64,000 bases of DNA from Hyphomonas sp. (GTDB lineage Bacteria > Pseudomonadota > Alphaproteobacteria > Caulobacterales > Hyphomonadaceae). Positions 62,151 to 64,000 of this stretch are shown in pieces. The notes under the pieces are model-generated. The model searched no databases. It had not been told where the DNA came from and worked only from the letters and a program-made list of their open reading frames with translations. Position numbers and translations under genes: made by a program. How positions within the stretch are numbered: position 1 is the stretch's first letter; every line of letters begins with the position of its first letter. The stretch lies in the NCBI GenBank assembly GCA_013791775.1, contig VMTE01000030.1, positions 1 to 64,000 on the forward strand. The letters are read 5' to 3'.

Positions 62151-62621
62151 ATGTCGTTCGTCATCGCCGGCCTCGCGCCCCAGTCCTTCTCGCACCTGTT
62201 CGGCCTGCCGGACGAAGCGCTCCGCCAACAGAACATCATCCGGAAGACCGTGGATGCCAAGCCGGGTTATCCCTGCCGGATCACGCTGCAGGATGCCGAG
62301 CCGGGCGAGACGGTCCTGCTGCTGAACCACGAGAGCCACAACGCGCCGACGCCGTATGCTTCCCGATATGCAATCTATGTCCGCGAGAACGCGGGGGAGG
62401 CGACCACGTTCCGGGATGAGTTGCCGCCGGTCTTCCTGAACCGCCCCATCGCGCTTCGGATGTTTGATGAAAGCGGAATGCTGGTGGGCGCCGATCTGGG
62501 GATGAACCATGATCTGAAGGCGAAAATCGTCCAGGCGCTGGACCGGCCTGACGTCGCCTACATCCACGCCCACAACGCGATGCATGGCTGTTTTGCCGCT
62601 GAAGTCCGGCGCGGGGCCTGA
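62151..62621 (+). CDS. DUF1203 domain-containing protein
   Basis: A 156-residue DUF1203 protein: FLAGLAPQSF-like start (VIAGLAPQSFSHLFGLPDEAL), PGYPCRITLQDAEPGETVLLLNHESH, SRYAIYVRENA, and the ending DRPDVAYIHAHNAMHGCFAAEVRRG. Function unknown. Monocistronic between terminator-bearing etfA and the dehydrogenase gene. The ATG at 62151 follows GGAGAGCCATCCC. Confidence 0.9.
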   Translation: MSFVIAGLAPQSFSHLFGLPDEALRQQNIIRKTVDAKPGYPCRITLQDAEPGETVLLLNHESHNAPTPYASRYAIYVRENAGEATTFRDELPPVFLNRPIALRMFDESGMLVGADLGMNHDLKAKIVQALDRPDVAYIHAHNAMHGCFAAEVRRGA

Positions 62622-62732
62622 AGCCCGGAGCTGTATCAACTGTCAGGCGAGCGTGTCTGCAAGTCCGCGCTTTGCTGCGGCGCACAGTCGAGTATAACGC
62701 TCCGCTTCAACAGGCGTTCAAGGAGAACCGCC

Positions 62733-63611
62733 ATGGCAGAGATCAAGACTGTGGGCGTCATCGGCGCGGGGCAGATGGGCAATGGCATAGCGCATGTTGC
62801 CGCGCTGGCCGGATATGAGGTCGTACTGACTGATGTGTCCCAGACGGCGCTCGAAAAGGGCCTGCAGGCGATCGATCACAACATGGCCCGCCAGGTGGCG
62901 CGCTCGGTGATCACGCCGGACCAGATGACGGCCGCGCTGAAACGCATCCGGACAAGCACCGAGACCAAGGCGCATGCAGAGGCCGATCTCGTGATCGAAG
63001 CGGCGACTGAAAAGCGCGCGGTGAAGGAGCAGATTTTCCGGAGCCTGTGCGAAGTGTTGCCGGCGCATACATACCTCGCGACCAACACGTCCTCGATCAC
63101 GATAACCGGGCTTGCCTCGGTCACCGACCGGCCGGAGAAATTCATCGGGCTGCACTTCATGAATCCGGTGCCGCTGATGAAACTGGTCGAAGTGATCCGG
63201 GGTCTGGCGACGAGTCAGGAAACGTATGAAACCGCCATCACTTTTGCTGGGCGGATCGACAAGACAACCACCAATGCCGGAGACTATCCGGCGTTCATCG
63301 TCAACCGCGTGCTGGTGCCGATGATCAACGAGGCAGTCTATACGCTCTACGAGGGCGTCGGAAACGTCGAGAGCATCGACACCGCGATGCGCCTCGGGGC
63401 AAACCATCCGATGGGGCCTCTGCAACTCGCCGATTTCATCGGGCTCGACACGATCCTGTCGATCATGCAGGTGCTGTATGACGGACTTGGGGATTCCAAG
63501 TATCGTCCGTGCCCGTTGCTTGTGAAGTATGTCGAAGCGGGCTGGCTCGGTAAGAAGACCGGCAAGGGCTTCTATGACTATTCCGGTGAACATCCGGTCG
63601 CGACCCGCTGA
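62733..63611 (+). CDS. 3-hydroxybutyryl-CoA dehydrogenase
   Basis: A 292-residue stand-alone hydroxyacyl-CoA dehydrogenase: NAD site [21 protein letters not shown] (6-26), [10 protein letters not shown], catalytic His in [19 protein letters not shown], and C-terminal domain [24 protein letters not shown] and [27 protein letters not shown] in parts. It oxidises (S)-3-hydroxybutyryl-CoA to acetoacetyl-CoA in short-chain beta-oxidation, or the reverse in PHB-type cycles. Often called hbd, paaH or fadB2; I leave the symbol open. Start preceded by AAGGAGAACCGCC. Confidence 0.94.
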   Translation: MAEIKTVGVIGAGQMGNGIAHVAALAGYEVVLTDVSQTALEKGLQAIDHNMARQVARSVITPDQMTAALKRIRTSTETKAHAEADLVIEAATEKRAVKEQIFRSLCEVLPAHTYLATNTSSITITGLASVTDRPEKFIGLHFMNPVPLMKLVEVIRGLATSQETYETAITFAGRIDKTTTNAGDYPAFIVNRVLVPMINEAVYTLYEGVGNVESIDTAMRLGANHPMGPLQLADFIGLDTILSIMQVLYDGLGDSKYRPCPLLVKYVEAGWLGKKTGKGFYDYSGEHPVATR

Positions 63612-63687
63612 GGCGGCTAGGGGTTTAACCTTTCAGTAAGGCCGCCAGCGTTCCTTGGACTTCGGAAACGAAGCCAAGGAGTGCGCC

Positions 63688-64000
63688 ATGTTCTTCCGTG
63701 TACCACTGACCTATCTGGCCGGAGCGGCCGTGCTGCTGTCGATCGCGGCAGGCGGGGCATACTATTCCTCCCTGTCCGCGAGCGCGGCGACCTCTTCAAC
63801 AGGCGAAGCGCTGACGGTTTACTGGTCGGACGGCGATTCGGGCCGCTTGTCGGATGGCACGAAATTCCGGCTGCACGGGATCGACTCGCCGGAGACGGGT
63901 TCGCTGAAGCAACGCGGCGGCGCCAAGTGCGAGGCAGAGCGCGTTCTCGGTTTCGAGGCCAAGGAGGCCGCGCTGGAGCTGACCCGCAACAAGACGGTCC
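63688..64000 (+). CDS. Thermonuclease-like (SNase) protein, partial
   Basis: The first 104 codons of a gene cut by the window edge. An N-terminal signal anchor (LTYLAGAAVLLSIAAGGAYY) is followed by VYWSDGDSGRLSDGTKFRLHGIDSPETG, the first part of the staphylococcal-nuclease fold with its calcium/active-site Asp and Arg region. Probably an exported or membrane-anchored nuclease. The catalytic Glu/Arg in the second half are outside the window. Confidence 0.82.
   Translation, partial: MFFRVPLTYLAGAAVLLSIAAGGAYYSSLSASAATSSTGEALTVYWSDGDSGRLSDGTKFRLHGIDSPETGSLKQRGGAKCEAERVLGFEAKEAALELTRNKTV

Noticed and set aside
60954-62639. 561-codon minus frame opposite etfA and DUF1203
   Set aside because: Crosses a terminator and two identified genes; mirrored codon bias only.
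1-64000. CRISPR arrays, tRNA and rRNA genes
   Set aside because: No regularly spaced repeat array, cloverleaf-like tRNA sequence or rRNA segment was seen on either strand; a tRNAscan or CRISPR search would confirm.

Overview
The window is high-GC alphaproteobacterial DNA. The right end (about 52.7-64 kb) is ordinary chromosome: trpF, trpB, a small lipoprotein gene, cutA, trpA, accD and folC, then etfBA, a DUF1203 gene, a 3-hydroxybutyryl-CoA dehydrogenase and the start of a thermonuclease-like gene. The AccD lacks most zinc-ribbon cysteines, as in other alphaproteobacteria. I lean towards Hyphomonadaceae/Maricaulales, but that placement is inference.

The left 29 kb is a conjugative-element backbone. 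A leftward operon holds a small unknown gene, a TumE/TumA toxin-antitoxin pair and a large serine recombinase, all joined by ATGA overlaps. To its right is a rightward series of typical alphaproteobacterial ICE genes: DUF932, ParB-like, Toprim primase-like, DUF2493, two DUF736, DUF2285-type regulators (one frameshifted), an AlpA-like HTH, DUF2840, a TraF-type peptidase and a lytic transglycosylase. These are followed by a candidate oriT, a relaxase, the VirD4/TraG coupling protein, a ribbon-helix-helix protein and a full trbBCDEJ-K-LFGI set ending in DUF2274. Because chromosomal genes follow on the right, I read this as an integrated conjugative element whose right border lies at or before about 52.5-52.7 kb.

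The main cargo (29.5-41.1 kb) is a complete medium-chain alkane oxidation regulon of the Pseudomonas OCT-plasmid type: alkS-alkT leftwards and alkB-alkG-alkH-alkJ-alkK-alkL rightwards. A perfect 20-bp palindrome lies between alkS and alkB. AlkL imports alkanes. AlkB, fed electrons by AlkT and the two-domain rubredoxin AlkG, makes the alcohol. AlkJ and AlkH oxidise it to the fatty acid and AlkK forms the acyl-CoA. The downstream chromosomal etfBA and hydroxyacyl-CoA dehydrogenase belong to general acyl-CoA oxidation.

Between 41 and 50 kb is a graveyard of insertion sequences (an internally deleted IS66 relic inside a broken IS3-family relic, and an intact IS21-family element). They flank an AAA ATPase/subtilisin-like protease gene pair that looks like a defence or stress module. 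A small LysR-DUF1330-DUF2892-SRPBCC-SDR cluster (49.8-52.5 kb) follows.

Besides the alk island, the least explained signals are a 39-nt leader hairpin duplicated almost perfectly before the DUF932 and ParB genes, a second shared leader before the DUF2493 and DUF736 genes, the integrase coupled to a toxin-antitoxin pair, and the overlapping ATPase/protease pair.
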